Source of the DNA: Stratiolaelaps scimitus
Lineage: Eukaryota > Arthropoda > Arachnida > Mesostigmata > Laelapidae
Assembly (NCBI GenBank): GCA_019614645.1
Contig: JABWDB010000017.1
Coordinates: 1,612,001-1,676,000 of the forward strand
Reading direction: 5' to 3'
Length of the DNA: 64,000 bases
The translations under genes were made by a program, and so were the position numbers. The notes beneath the pieces are model-generated. The model was given only the letters and a program-made list of their open reading frames with translations. It ran no database searches and was not told the DNA's origin. Of this stretch, positions 1 to 9,560 are shown piece by piece. Numbering within the stretch: the stretch's first letter is position 1; the number at the start of each line of letters is the position of its first letter.

Positions 1-640
1 GGTCGATATCGCTATCTTCCTTTCCCACATCCTAATGAATTCTCAGTAACCTGGGCTCACTGGTACCTTGAAACGACGTCTTAACAAATTATGTTTTCAA
101 CAAATAAGGAAGTGTCTCCAAGGAAATAGACAAATCTGTTCCGTGCCGAACGGTGTATCCCATAACACGCTTCAGAAATGCAGGCTTCACTCGGTCCAGC
201 GATGCGTCTTGTCGACGGTAATCGTCAGTTCAATCTCTGTCTTGGCAATAGCCTCGTCATGACGACGATACGAACCTAAGGGTCGCCTTTACCCTTAGGA
301 ATAACACTGAGCAAGGCGTCACTCCAGCTTCTTGGCAAGCGTCCTTGACAGCCGTTAGATAGGTTCGTCCAAAATGAGAACATATCGGCTGTAAGCCTCA
401 AGTGTTTGTTGTGAACGAGGCCGAAACCGGCTGCCTTGTTGGATTGAAGGTGTTCCAGTGCGTGCAACACGTCTATCCAGAAGATTTTACCCAAATAAAT
501 CGCGCGCTGCCGACGTCTCTTCATTCGACATAGTAGCGACGGGAAGTATCGCAAGTGCGCTGGCATTCTGCGCCGCCTACATACTCCCTAAAAGTGCTCT
601 ATAAGTGAGGTCGGGATTGAGTTGTGTTGATGTCACCAGT
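1..640 (-). mobile_element. degenerate, internally deleted non-LTR retrotransposon (LINE) copy
   Basis: Read on the minus strand, 566-276 gives the start of a LINE reverse transcriptase: a helix-rich lead-in, the motif HLQSNKAAGFG and then W-S-D-A-L-L-S-V-IPKGKGDP, the usual pattern before the first RT motifs. A stop follows at once. About 70 bases further on the frame becomes DYRRQDASLDRVKPAFLKRV. It shifts again to HRSARNRFVYFLGDTSLFVE and, near the window edge, to EFIRMWERK. These last three pieces align with the C-terminal part of the LINE at 7166-7880 (LDRVKPAFLKAVLG, ARNRIVYLLTDTPSFVE, TFIDSQNRKK). The catalytic RT core that should lie between is missing, so the copy is deleted, frameshifted and dead. 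Minus-strand text from about 640 to 567 (NEETSAARDLFG) may be the linker before the RT. Both outer boundaries are uncertain, and the copy probably runs past position 1. Confidence 0.75.
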
Positions 641-2230
641 GATCTTTAGAAAAGCATTTGACCTTTGGAGAGATACTCGCTCGTCATTGTGGCGACTGGA
701 GCTATTTTACCATATGGCGCCGCTATATTTTGCGAACATCCATCGAAACGAACCATACTCCGACGGCAAATGTAGTCTACTACGTCAACGCCTTTCACGG
801 CTGTGCTGATAACACGAACTTCTATTATACAATGTTGTCGCGAACCTCGAGCCCCACCGGGGAATTGTTTGTTTCTCTATTTCGTTGTCGCCGTCTTGAA
901 AGGCCGCATCTGGAAAAATGGAGTAGGTCTGCGGGTAAAGGTTAGGCCGACTACGAGGCTCTTTCGTACAGGAATAGATAACGTTTGCAGCCGAGGGGCA
1001 TTTCATGATATCATGAAATGCTCATTTATCAGTACGGTAACGAGAGAAGCTTATGTGACTGCAGAAGCAGTGAGTAATTAAGTGTATATTTGTCTGTTAC
1101 AGCGCATAGCGTCGCTGTAATGAGAAATGATTTGAAGGTAAATGCGCGCGGTGAAGAGCTAATCCAACGACAGCCAAACAACCACCAGCACATGCCCATG
1201 CTGAAATGAAAGCTACGCATACGTGGCTTAATCACTTAATCACTGATAACTACTATCAACGCTGACTCTCGTCCTCAGCTACTGGATATCGTCAGCATGG
1301 TAGTAGCAGCATAACCAGAATAGTGAAGTAGTCCCAATCACTGTTGTTCTATAGGCTTTATTTCCCAGGTGTTTATTTATATGAAGCACTATGCTGGTTC
1401 TTTTCATTTCCCGCCTCCTTCATGGCGAAGACCTCTAAATCGTTGAAGTACAATGCTAGCCTGATTAACGCTGGTGACGTGTCTGTCCGCTCGTGTCATT
1501 CATCTTGATCGAAATTCAAGGTAACTGCATCGACGCTGAAAACGATCGGCGTTATCCTTCGAACGACCGCTGCCGTATTGCGTATTATGAGTCTTTGTTC
1601 ATGTATCCTGGCATTATTAGAGCAGCCTGCGGTTCTGCTGCGGCTCGTCGCTGGACTGTTAATCGGACACTGGTAAACGTTGAAGCGAGATATCGCCACA
1701 GATATTCGTTCTCGTCTGGCTTCTGTCGCCGTTGCTCGTGCGACGACACGGACTACGTATGGGTGACAATCCGGATGAAATCTGAAAAAAACTAAAAGCT
1801 GTGGGCGGCCTCTGACGGATCACTCGCGCCGCAACTCGTTGGCGACGCGGCGGCGGCGACGAACGAATGATGGAGCTACAGCTACATCAATGGACATTCG
1901 TGTCAGCCGATTGCTGCTGAAGGAGTATGCGGGACTGTCGCACCGTCCGATATGGTGACGGGTGGCTGCTAGCGGCCGTAGTGCATAGTCTCAGATATGG
2001 TATCCGTCGTATCTGTCGTATGCGACCAGTCTACAGGCGACAAGAATGGCTATTTATTGGTGACCCAGCTAGCCGTCAGGGATCGAACGGGGTCGGGGTG
2101 ATTCTGCAGCGACATTACTTGGCGGTGGCGCCACAGGAGACTACGGGTCGTCGCCTGCCAGTCTATCTTTCGTTGCCCTCTCGCTCTTTGGTCATTGGCC
2201 CAACCGATGCCGAAGCAACGGGTACCACAT
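641..2230. other. no gene recognised; non-coding tract
   Basis: The frames here are short and overlap on both strands, and none resembles a known family. It contains the 24-bp palindrome at 998-1021 and a small GC-rich patch with GGC/GAC triplets near 1840-1870. A donor-like GCA|GTGAGTAA at about 1070-1077 has no matching exon. Confidence 0.5.
998..1021. repeat. perfect 24-bp palindrome
   Basis: All 12 bases of one arm pair with the other (GCATTTCATGAT followed by ATCATGAAATGC), with no spacer. Pairing stops at 997/1022. It is centred on the GATATC hexamer. Perfect palindromes of this length are rare by chance in 64 kb. Function is unknown; a dimeric DNA-binding site or a remnant foldback are both possible. 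Confidence 0.85.
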
Positions 2231-2279
2231 GTGTGTGTGTGTGCGTGGTGTGCACGTGCGTGCATGAGCGCACGTGCAC
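2231..2279. repeat. (TG)n tract followed by an 11-bp inverted repeat with two CACGTG E-boxes
   Basis: A TG run at 2231-2243 leads into GTGCACGTGCG (2250-2260), an 8-nt spacer, and the exact reverse complement CGCACGTGCAC (2269-2279). Each arm contains the E-box core CACGTG, the class bound by bHLH dimers. It may be a regulatory site, or it may be the by-product of a decayed TG/CG repeat. Confidence 0.7.
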
Positions 2280-4286
2280 GATTGCATGCTAAGAACGACG
2301 TGCAATCCGTTTGTGGCCGAGACATACAATGCGAGACGCAAGTGATAATAAAAATGATAGCAGACCATGTTGAAAACAAATGCTGTGGACTGGCGCTGCT
2401 ACCGTCGAAACGTAACACAAATGCACTTGGAAATGCTGAAAGGGAATCACCATTATTCGAAGAGTCAAGCTGCAACAAGTGTTGAGATAGATGGTCGTTA
2501 CCTATAGCTATACAAGCAAAAGGAAGTTCGTCGTCTAAGATTCAATGTTTAATCTGCTCTGCTACAACAGTATGCCACAACATGCTACAATTCTGACTGC
2601 TTGAATTACGAGTCGTACTACTTAGACTTCGTGTCGCGATATTATATACATACACCATTTGGAGTTAGCTAACGCGTCCTCATAATGGATGTAGATTTTT
2701 TCTCCGACTCGTTAAGCAGTGCTGCCTAATTCAAACGCCGTCCCATTGATCAATGAACGGACTGACTGACTGACTGAGGGTTTGACGCTCTCTTCGAAGT
2801 ATACGCACCGACGTATGTCAGCGGTGAACGGTGCGTCCGGCGTTGCTCAAGCCAACGCTACAAGCCGACTACAACGAACGAGATCCTGCCAGTCTCGCCA
2901 TGAGACAGAGTCGCGGTCTCGGCTGATCAGAATCGTCTTCTCTTCGAGAGCGACTGCGTCGTCGGTCGGCGAAAACATCCGTGTGATTCGAATCTCGCTC
3001 ACTTGCGTGTTATTTGCTCACTTGTGAAGTTATTTTGCTTTGCAGAGCGTCAGTTGAGTCAGTGATCAGGCCGAGCGTAGAGCGGTAGCTGTGCAATCTA
3101 TTGACAAACTAGTTGTGACCCAAAGCGTCAGTCGGAGCTGATAGACGTGCAGGCAGACAAGCCGTCGTCAGCCGGCACCACTGCGAATGACGAGGGGAGA
3201 ACGGGCCGTGTCTTCGCTTTCGTGTACGAAGGAACCGTTGCAGCAGAGCAGAGCATCCAGAACAGACAGATCCAACGAATGTACTGATGGATGTGAATAG
3301 GGTAGAATGATGAAGCATTGCCTGTTCCCGTGGGCGGTGCATGGGTCCACACGGGTCGAACCCCTCCGTTGCATGCCTTCTCCTGCATCCCGTCCCTACG
3401 TGTGTTCTTCCGTGGAAACTTTACGTTGAGCCCCCCGGCTGGCTCGCACGGCGCACAGCGTCAAGTATTGTACAAACAACGAAACACGGGAGGTGGCTAC
3501 CGATGGCGACGCTACGCCTTGCGAAGTGGGGTATTGAGCTAAGGCGGGCATTTGCCTGCAATGCAAATCCGAGCATGGCGTAGGGCGCCGTCGAAGACAC
3601 CTCTGCCAGACTCTGTGACTCCTTGTTTTTTCTCTCGCTCTCTCTCTCTTCCTCTTCCTATCTGTCTCTCTCTTGGGGAGCGAGCAAGCGATTCTGTATG
3701 CTTGCGTGTGATGCAGCAACACATTGACTATGTAGTAAGTATCGTTGCGTACTGTATCCTGGCACGAAACTGAAGCTGAGTCGGTTCGCATTGTCGATCA
3801 GTCAGAGTTGCCAGAGGAAACGGGCGCATATGCAGGCCAGGCAGGTGGCAGACGATCGAAGGCAGCGAACACACTGAGATGGTCGGGCAGATAGATGACG
3901 ATGTGCAGAGGGGGTGCACGGATAGAATGCATACGTTGCCTAATTTGATTATCAAGAAGGACGAATTCAGTCCGCAATGCCATAGTAGTTCGTGATAGCC
4001 ATTATGCATGTGATGACGACGTTGTGTAACAGGGAACGAATCGCGGATTTCATCAACCCCTTTTTTGTTTAAAGGAACATTTTGTCCTAAATTGGAAGTC
4101 GCACATACACCACGTTCGTGATAGCTTCACACTTTTCTTTTCTAGACACCCTAGAACAGCCCACACGGGACCATTTTTTTCGAAATGGTTGTGCGAATCA
4201 GTTGTACAACCCGGCGAATTTATGTTTGGAAGTCTATCGAAAATAGACTAAATAAGCAATGGGTGAAATCATCGTCGCTGACTTTC
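2280..4286. other. no gene recognised; mixed tract with a CT-rich stretch
   Basis: This holds a (GACT)n run near 2758-2777, a GC-richer section at about 2780-3580, and a pyrimidine tract at 3629-3674. Several overlapping frames of 60-130 codons occur on both strands between 3100 and 4000, as expected where stops are sparse. None looks like a known protein. Confidence 0.5.
3629..3674. repeat. CT-rich (TCTC)n tract
   Basis: This is a nearly pure pyrimidine run dominated by CT dinucleotides (GA on the other strand). Such tracts can bind GAGA-type factors in arthropods, but here it may be a plain microsatellite. Confidence 0.8.
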
Positions 4287-4361
4287 AACATCTCCAACTC
4301 ACATTGTATAGATGAAGGGTGCGCAGCATCCTTCATCTAATGAATGTGGCTTGGAGATGTT
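4287..4361. repeat. long imperfect hairpin, 36-nt arms and 3-nt loop (miRNA-precursor-like)
   Basis: The left arm 4287-4322 and the right arm 4326-4361 are inverted copies matching at 30 of 36 positions; two of the mismatches become G-T wobbles. Pairing is interrupted by symmetrical 2x2 and 3x3 internal loops. The longest clean helix is TAGATGAAGG against CCTTCATCTA, with a second of 11 bp (AACATCTCCAA) at the base. Size and shape resemble a pre-miRNA, although the 3-nt loop is tight and would have to open. It lies 82 bases outside the left end of the mariner element and is not part of it. A short foldback transposon relic is the main alternative. No known miRNA seed was recognised. Confidence 0.6.
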
Positions 4362-4443
4362 CTCGCATTGATCATTCATTACGTGCGGCTCACTTTCACA
4401 CATCAATTATAGGGCACCTCGCTGACACCCCGCACTGAAGCTA

Positions 4444-4475
4444 TTAGGCTGTCCCCAGCAAACTGTCGCCTCTTT
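4444..4475. repeat. mariner terminal inverted repeat, left (3' side of the gene)
   Basis: It begins TTAGGCTGTCCCCAGCAAAC. It is preceded by the target TA at 4442-4443. It differs from the right repeat at repeat positions 6, 7, 27 and 28. Confidence 0.95.
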
Positions 4476-4530
4476 AAATGCCAATAACTTTTGAACTAAA
4501 TGAGTTAGAACAAAGATCTTTTGGTATGAG

Positions 4531-5583
4531 TTAGAGGTACTCTCCAGCTTTATTGACACACCGATTCCAGCGCTCTGGGAGTTTTGAAATAGCCAAATAT
4601 TTACCATTTGCGTTTCCATATATAATTTCATTATCCATTGCTTTTGCGAGTAAGTCGACGGTTGCATATGGAACCCCACCTATTGCCCTTTTTAATGCAT
4701 GGAGACAACCATTATCACATGGGCTTAAATCAGGAGAATATGGGGGTTGATGCCATCGCTCAATATTGTTCCCCTCCATCCAGGCCGTAATTTCAGCAGT
4801 GCGGTGAGGTCTTGCGTTGTCGTCGAGTAACCACACTCGGTGCTGTCGATCCCCACGCCATTTGTTCATCAATGTCTTCAAAAAGTCGAGATATCGGGGA
4901 ACATTGAGTTTTTCGTTTGCCGCTAATATTTCGTAATAGCAAACACCCTTGCTATCCAGAGCGAGTATAATCAACACCTTTCGTCCGAATCTATCTGGCA
5001 CTGCCACAGACGCCGCCACTTCACCTTGTCGGAGCCACTGTTTTGCTTGGTCCTTCTCAGGGGGTCTATGCAGGCTAACCCATGTCTCGTCTATCGACAC
5101 GGTGTGCTCTAAGCGACTGGTTTGTTGCGTATAAGTATTCAAATTAGATGTCGAACACTCCACACGCAGTTTCATTTGGTCAGCACTCAGTTTATGGGAA
5201 ACCCATTTTTCATTGATTTTCTTCTTCTTCAGTATATTGGTGATAATTCTATAACACGTCGTCCGAAGAATCAAAGTTTCAGCCGACAAAGACTCCATGG
5301 ACCAAGCTCTAGTTTGCTCAAAAGCTGCCTTGATTCTGTCAATCCGATCGTCCCTTGTCGCACCTGATTTGTGGTCCCCACCTCGATGGTCATCGGTGTC
5401 CATATCTCCACTGTTAAATCGCTCGCACCAACGTTGCACCGTTCGCAGGCATAAGGCAGACCTGCCGTACGCGTTCACTAATTGTCGATGGATTTCAGCT
5501 GGAGGGTGTTTTTGGAGAAACAAAAACTTGATGATTTCCCGTTGATTTTTGGGGGAATTTGAACTTTTTGCTGCAGCGTCCAT
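4531..5583 (-). CDS. mariner transposase, 350 aa, intact
   Basis: This cut-and-paste transposase would bind the element's inverted repeats in the nucleus and move it into TA sites. The N-terminal helix-turn-helix region covers about residues 14-52 (REIIKFLFLQKHPPAEIHRQ, then RTVQRWCERFNSGD). The catalytic triad is D165 (SIDETWV), D255 (LLDDNARPH) and D290 (PYSPDLSPCD), with 34 residues between the last two, the D,D34D signature of mariners. The end PERWNRC...GEYL is typical. WVSHKL (127-132) replaces the usual WVPHEL, and CDNGCL replaces the common CDYHLF-type sequence. The frame stays open 27 codons upstream to 5664, but MDAAAKSS at 5583 gives the normal family length and leaves a normal leader, so I chose it. 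There are no stops or frameshifts. Whether it is active cannot be told from sequence alone. Confidence 0.95.
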   Translation of the reverse strand: MDAAAKSSNSPKNQREIIKFLFLQKHPPAEIHRQLVNAYGRSALCLRTVQRWCERFNSGDMDTDDHRGGDHKSGATRDDRIDRIKAAFEQTRAWSMESLSAETLILRTTCYRIITNILKKKKINEKWVSHKLSADQMKLRVECSTSNLNTYTQQTSRLEHTVSIDETWVSLHRPPEKDQAKQWLRQGEVAASVAVPDRFGRKVLIILALDSKGVCYYEILAANEKLNVPRYLDFLKTLMNKWRGDRQHRVWLLDDNARPHRTAEITAWMEGNNIERWHQPPYSPDLSPCDNGCLHALKRAIGGVPYATVDLLAKAMDNEIIYGNANGKYLAISKLPERWNRCVNKAGEYL

Positions 5584-5696
5584 CTTTCTGATCGTATCGA
5601 AACCACTCAGTGTTCGAAAGGAAGCCACGTTCCTACCGCGTGCCCACTCCAAAAATGAACGCATTGTGTGGCGTAGTTCGGGCTGTGCGCCATCCG

Positions 5697-5728
5697 AAAG
5701 GCGCGACAGTTTGCTGGGGACTACCTAA
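5697..5728. repeat. mariner terminal inverted repeat, right (5' side of the gene)
   Basis: Read inward on the minus strand it begins TTAGGTAGTCCCCAGCAAAC. The duplicated TA follows at 5729-5730. It is presumably the transposase binding site, and the promoter of the gene must lie between it and 5583. Confidence 0.95.
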
Positions 5729-5730
5729 TA

Positions 5731-7150
5731 CTTTCAACGGAGGACTCAATTTCTCCTCAGCAACTCGTCTGCGTATCGGCACCTCGCGGCGTCGGCACGA
5801 AATCCTTGAATGAAAATTTAAAATATTCATCACAACTGAGTGAGCCTTTAAACTCTGTTTGCATAGACAACTCGTACGTCATCTCAACACAGGCGCATGC
5901 ACATCTCTCTGTCTGTCCCGCTAATCATATTGTCTGTTATGGAAAACTCCTACAGCGTAGCCGCAACCATTCTGGTTGAAGGGGCCATACACACACACAC
6001 ACCTCTATCGGATTTATTGATATCATTTGTAGCCATTCAACTGTTCAGCTTCACGGCGAACGCATCTACAAGAGCTATTGACCTATAGAGTGGTTTCTGT
6101 GATTGGATAAGTGGATTAGTTAACGGGACAGCGGATGTCGTCCGTCGAAGAGGACGCACACGTTCGACTTTCCACACAGATGAAGTAAAATGATTCTTTG
6201 ATTGAAAGGTTCTCTGCAAGATCAATCCGATCTTTCAACAAAGACTAATCCCTTAACAAACATATTCTGTCTACGCAAGAATCACTGATTTGCTTGTGAT
6301 GTGTCTTCCTTTTTTGGCGCCACATTTGATGGTACGTTGCATGCAGGCAGGGTGGTGCCCAGTGTTAATTTGATATTTTTAGAGAGAACTTTTCGAATAG
6401 CGAATTCGACAATGATGTTTGACTTAGGTACCACGTGATCGGCTTGTAGAAACTGAATTGTCGATAGGACACAATTGTGGTCCAAAGTTGGATTATATTA
6501 TATATCAAATTCGTGATGCCTCATCCTACATGTGTTAGTCCTAAGTTACTCATAACCGCATATAGTTGTGGGATTACTAAGATAAAATGAGATTCACGTC
6601 GGCGGACGCTCGCTAGTTTTTGCGCCGGCACAAACCAGATGAATATATAAATAGCATTCGAACAAATATATATATATATTTATATAGATATATTGGACGC
6701 AAAACCCCTTCGCTCAGAAGGATGTCACAGACAGATATACATGTACACGACTTGTGTGCAATCCCAACGAATTTCAAGATTGCTGGGAGGTCAAGCTGGC
6801 ACCATCACTACTTCCATAACCTCGCCCCTTCTGTCCCGATTCTCATGGACATGCCACCACGGCTCGCGCTAAAAGAATGGCCCAACATCGCGCCAGCAGC
6901 ACAACAAACCCAATGTTTTTGTCATCTGTGTCCATCTAGCTATCTCCCGCCAGTGACCGGTGGCTCCCGCTCAGGGGCGACTGACAGAAGACCCTGGCAC
7001 AGATAACGATTACCGCAACGGTTAATAACGCCCTTACACTGCACCTTACAATACTCAAGCCCAGAGCCTTGCTTTCATTAAGATCACGAAAATGACTGAC
7101 GTCCATAATAACAAAAACGGCAACAACAACAACAACAACAAAAAGGGCAA
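5731..7150. other. no gene recognised; AT-rich tract
   Basis: It contains an (AC)n run at about 5989-6002, an imperfect TA tract at 6665-6694 and a (CAA)n tract at 7121-7142. The longest frame, 128 codons from 6620, has no recognisable domain and begins inside the TA repeat, so I do not call it. Confidence 0.5.
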
Positions 7151-7165
7151 CAACAACATGCATAT
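7151..7165. repeat. LINE target-site duplication, copy 1
   Basis: CAACAACATGCATAT is repeated exactly at 7881-7895. The two copies bracket the LINE fragment. The neighbouring (CAA)n therefore belongs to the target site and is not the element's tail. Confidence 0.85.
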
Positions 7166-7174
7166 ATATCTCTT

Positions 7175-7180
7175 TTTATT
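7175..7180 (-). terminator. polyadenylation signal AATAAA of the LINE fragment
   Basis: AATAAA on the minus strand lies 65 bases past the stop codon and 9 bases before the element's 3' boundary. Confidence 0.6.
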
Positions 7181-7244
7181 CACACGAGTTGTGTAATATT
7201 ATAATATACCTATTTTACAAACAGTGTGGTGGTTTATAAATATG

Positions 7245-7880
7245 TTACAACGTGCTTTCGCCAGTGGCTATGGCGAGAGTTCGGTCGTTGTTGTTGTTAT
7301 TATCTACACTCAATTTCATCAAATGGTTCAGTGATCTTATTTGATTGCACTCGCCCGCATGATATTTACAACATTTAGATCCGCAGAATTTACATTTACA
7401 GCGATCATTTGCGTCGTGGTATCCCTCGGATTGACATACAAGGTGGTGGAAGCCGTGTACGGCGAACCTAGTGATGTGGTGTCTGTTTACTCTGCCGCTA
7501 AGTTTCCAAGTGTCATCTGTCATGGCCGGCGTCATAGAAAATAAAGGGTCCACCTCACTCTTCTTCCTATTTTGGCTGTCAATGAACGTACGATAACTTT
7601 CTGTTTCTGGGAGATTGAAAGTTTCGCGGACTTCTTCTACGAATGATGGTGTGTCGGTCAGCAGATAGACAATTCGATTTCGGGCCGTCGCGTGCAATCC
7701 AAGTACCGCTTTCAGGAACGCCGGTTTAACTCTGTCTAAGGTGGTCAGATCCCGGCAAGTGAGTTTGTCCCAGACAACCTGGATTCCATATGTAGCTATA
7801 GGCGAGATCTTCAGGTTAAATAATTTGAGGGCTATGTCCACCGATAACCGTTGAGGTCGCTCGATTGTGTGTACTGCGAT
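7245..7880 (-). pseudogene. C-terminal fragment of LINE reverse-transcriptase polyprotein
   Basis: The open frame of about 211 codons has no start of its own; an ATG at 7889 lies in the target duplication. It opens just after the RT palm, with LFNLKISPIATYGIQVVW, the conserved YGi..W block seen after the catalytic domain of many LINEs. Next come LDRVKPAFLKAVLGL and ARNRIVYLLTDTPSFVEEV. Near the end is a Cys/His cluster, CKCKFCGSKCCKYHAGEC, in the position of the C-terminal zinc-binding motif of LINE ORF2 proteins. It ends ...ATGESTL then stop. A poly-Asn run (NNNNN) reflects a GTT microsatellite within the coding region. The endonuclease and the RT catalytic residues are absent, so it cannot function. 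Confidence 0.88.
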
Positions 7881-7895
7881 CAACAACATGCATAT
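7881..7895. repeat. LINE target-site duplication, copy 2
   Basis: An exact second copy of CAACAACATGCATAT. The target continues into GCATGCG, so the insertion site had a CATGCATATGCATG palindrome. Confidence 0.85.
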
Positions 7896-9560
7896 GCATG
7901 CGCACAGAACAAATCGCGTCGCCAGTTACCACCGCCATCGCGACAACTGCCCACAACAACGACAACAACAGCAACAACAACATCGACATGTTTACAGCTG
8001 AGAAAGTCGTCCGTCACAGCTCGTGTTTGTCTGACTCCGACCATCCTCGTATCGTCATCATTCCTCTGCTTCACTTCGTATTAGATTATAATTTCCCCAT
8101 GCACGCGAGAGCGGGAACCCCCCCTCACCCCGTTTGTCTCCGCTCGTCCGTTTTTTCCCGCCGTCTCGTGTTATTATAAAGTTGTTGTTGTTGTTGTTGT
8201 TGTGGACGTTGTCGTTGTCGTCGTTCGTTCGTATCTCTTGGCTGTTTTCACTGTTGGCCTTTGCTCCTTGCTTGATAATCGCCTTTTTCGTCACTTCCGC
8301 CAGACGTACTTAGCTTCATTGTTTGAGCACAACGCTCGGCGCCCTTGTCGCCGCCACCTGCATCTCCGCTGTGCCCGCCAGCGTGTGGTCACTGCCGTCA
8401 GCCAGCCATGTGGTCATCGGCGATGGCGCGATGACTTGCGCTCTTCGCGCGTTGGCATTTCCCTGCTCAAGTGTCTTCCTGGCCTTCTGTTCTCCCCTGG
8501 CTGTTCCGCTTGCCTCACTTCATCTCTACCCCGCTCTCTTCCTCTACCCCTATGTTTTCCTTTGACTTCGTCCGAACATTAACCGTACAGCACAGCCGAT
8601 AGCCGCTTGTAGCAACAGCACCCATCGTTGAAGTGAGCACTTCCCCCGGTTGTTGTTCTTCCGCAGGAAGGTGGCGCACGCCGTCTCGCGGAAGTCTTCT
8701 CCATCTCCCAACACTCGGTGCTTCTCCCTGAGACGAGCAGCCCGCCCTCGACCAAAGTGTCGTTGCTCGTCGCCCGTACACCGAACTCGGAACGGCTCCC
8801 CACCGCTACTGAAGTGACCCCCGATGTCGAACGGCAGCGGACGCGATGTCCTCCTCCATTTGTCCGTTCAATTCTCGCTGTTCAGTGAGTGCATCACTTT
8901 TGCAGCACGCTGCCACTGCCACGGCTGCTGCTGTTGATGTTGTTGCTGCGTCCTTCGTGCGCGATAGAGAAACAGACCGAAGGGAGACCGCTCACTTTGC
9001 ACTTGGCCATCTTTTCGTGTATTTTTTCCCATTCATCGGCCGGCCCGCCCGAGGGGCGCGCTGCGCCGAGCTCCACTCCTCTCCAGTCCGGTTCGAAGCT
9101 CGCTGCCGTCAGCCTCTCCTTGTCAGTGTCGAAGCTCGTTGCCTCGGCCTCCGTCTCCGGTCGCAATGTGTCCGCCCGGGTATGCCAGCGCTGCTGTCCA
9201 CGATAAGACAGCGGGTGAGTAATTAGAAGCATAGCGATGGCGTGCCGTTGGAGCCGGGGAGCGGCCGGTGGCTGCCACGGCGCCGGGGTGGTACCGCGGG
9301 ATGCGAGGAAAAGTTGTTGCTGCTGCTGCTGCTGCGGCTGCCAGAGCAGTCGTCCGGGCGGTTCCGCTGCTACTGCTGATGTTGATGTGTAAAAAGAGAA
9401 AGTTAGAACGGGCAGAAAAGGACTAAAGTAGCTTTGTTTGACTTCCGGTGACCACCGTTAACTGTCCGTCCGTCGGTTGGGCCGGCCCAGCCGACTGACT
9501 GACGCGCAGAGTTCTCATCGGAAGCGGCGTGCACAATTTGCTGCCGCCGCTGCTGCCGCA
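7896..9560. other. GC-rich block with GTT/CAA and CTG runs; possible untranslated exon or regulatory region
   Basis: (CAA)n at 7953-7981, (GTT)7 at 8181-8203, a CTG/GTT patch at 8932-8950 and (TGC)n at 9313-9340 lie in a block much richer in C and G than its flanks. Overlapping frames of 60-126 codons on both strands (8202-9232) have low-complexity products and no recognisable domain. A strong donor-like site is present at 9215. A first exon or leader on the plus strand is possible but unproven. Confidence 0.4.
9209..9220 (+). other. candidate 5' splice site (GCGG|GTGAGT)
   Basis: GTGAGT begins at 9215 after CAGCGG, at the downstream side of the GC-rich block. It matches the metazoan donor consensus at all six intronic positions except the common purine variation at +3. 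No partner acceptor could be assigned. Confidence 0.3.

Larger units (their letters stand above)
4444..5728 (-). mobile_element. complete mariner-family DNA transposon (1285 bp)
   Basis: The element is bounded by 32-bp terminal inverted repeats that match at 28 of 32 positions. A TA sits immediately outside each end (4442-4443 and 5729-5730), the duplicated target expected for Tc1/mariner insertion. It carries one uninterrupted transposase gene on the minus strand, with about 145 bp of leader between the right terminal repeat and the start codon. Total length fits the usual 1.3 kb of mariners. Intact ends plus an open gene suggest a young or recently mobile copy. No second copy is visible in this window. 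Confidence 0.95.
7166..7880 (-). mobile_element. 5'-truncated non-LTR retrotransposon (LINE) insertion, 715 bp
   Basis: This insertion holds only the C-terminal end of a LINE reading frame plus a short 3' untranslated region. It lies between perfect 15-bp direct repeats, the footprint of target-primed reverse transcription. The open frame enters exactly at the right edge (7880), so truncation occurred inside the coding region during insertion. The 3' end on the minus strand carries AATAAA and stops at ...GAGATAT with no poly(A) tail. It belongs to the same broad family as the remnant at 1-640, but nucleotide divergence is considerable. An exact target duplication implies a fairly recent event. 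Confidence 0.88.

Noticed and set aside
2758..2777. (GACT)n run, also near 9491, 31174 and 52924, as a dispersed element
   Set aside because: Flanks share nothing, so these are independent tetranucleotide repeats.
3346..3365. B-box-like GGTTCGACCC on the minus strand
   Set aside because: No upstream A-box and no tRNA stems.
5584..5664. 27-codon N-terminal extension of the transposase
   Set aside because: The ATG at 5583 gives the normal mariner length. The extension has no mariner-like sequence.
7121..7157. (CAA)n tract as the microsatellite tail of the LINE
   Set aside because: The exact target duplication begins inside it at 7151, so it belongs to the pre-existing target.
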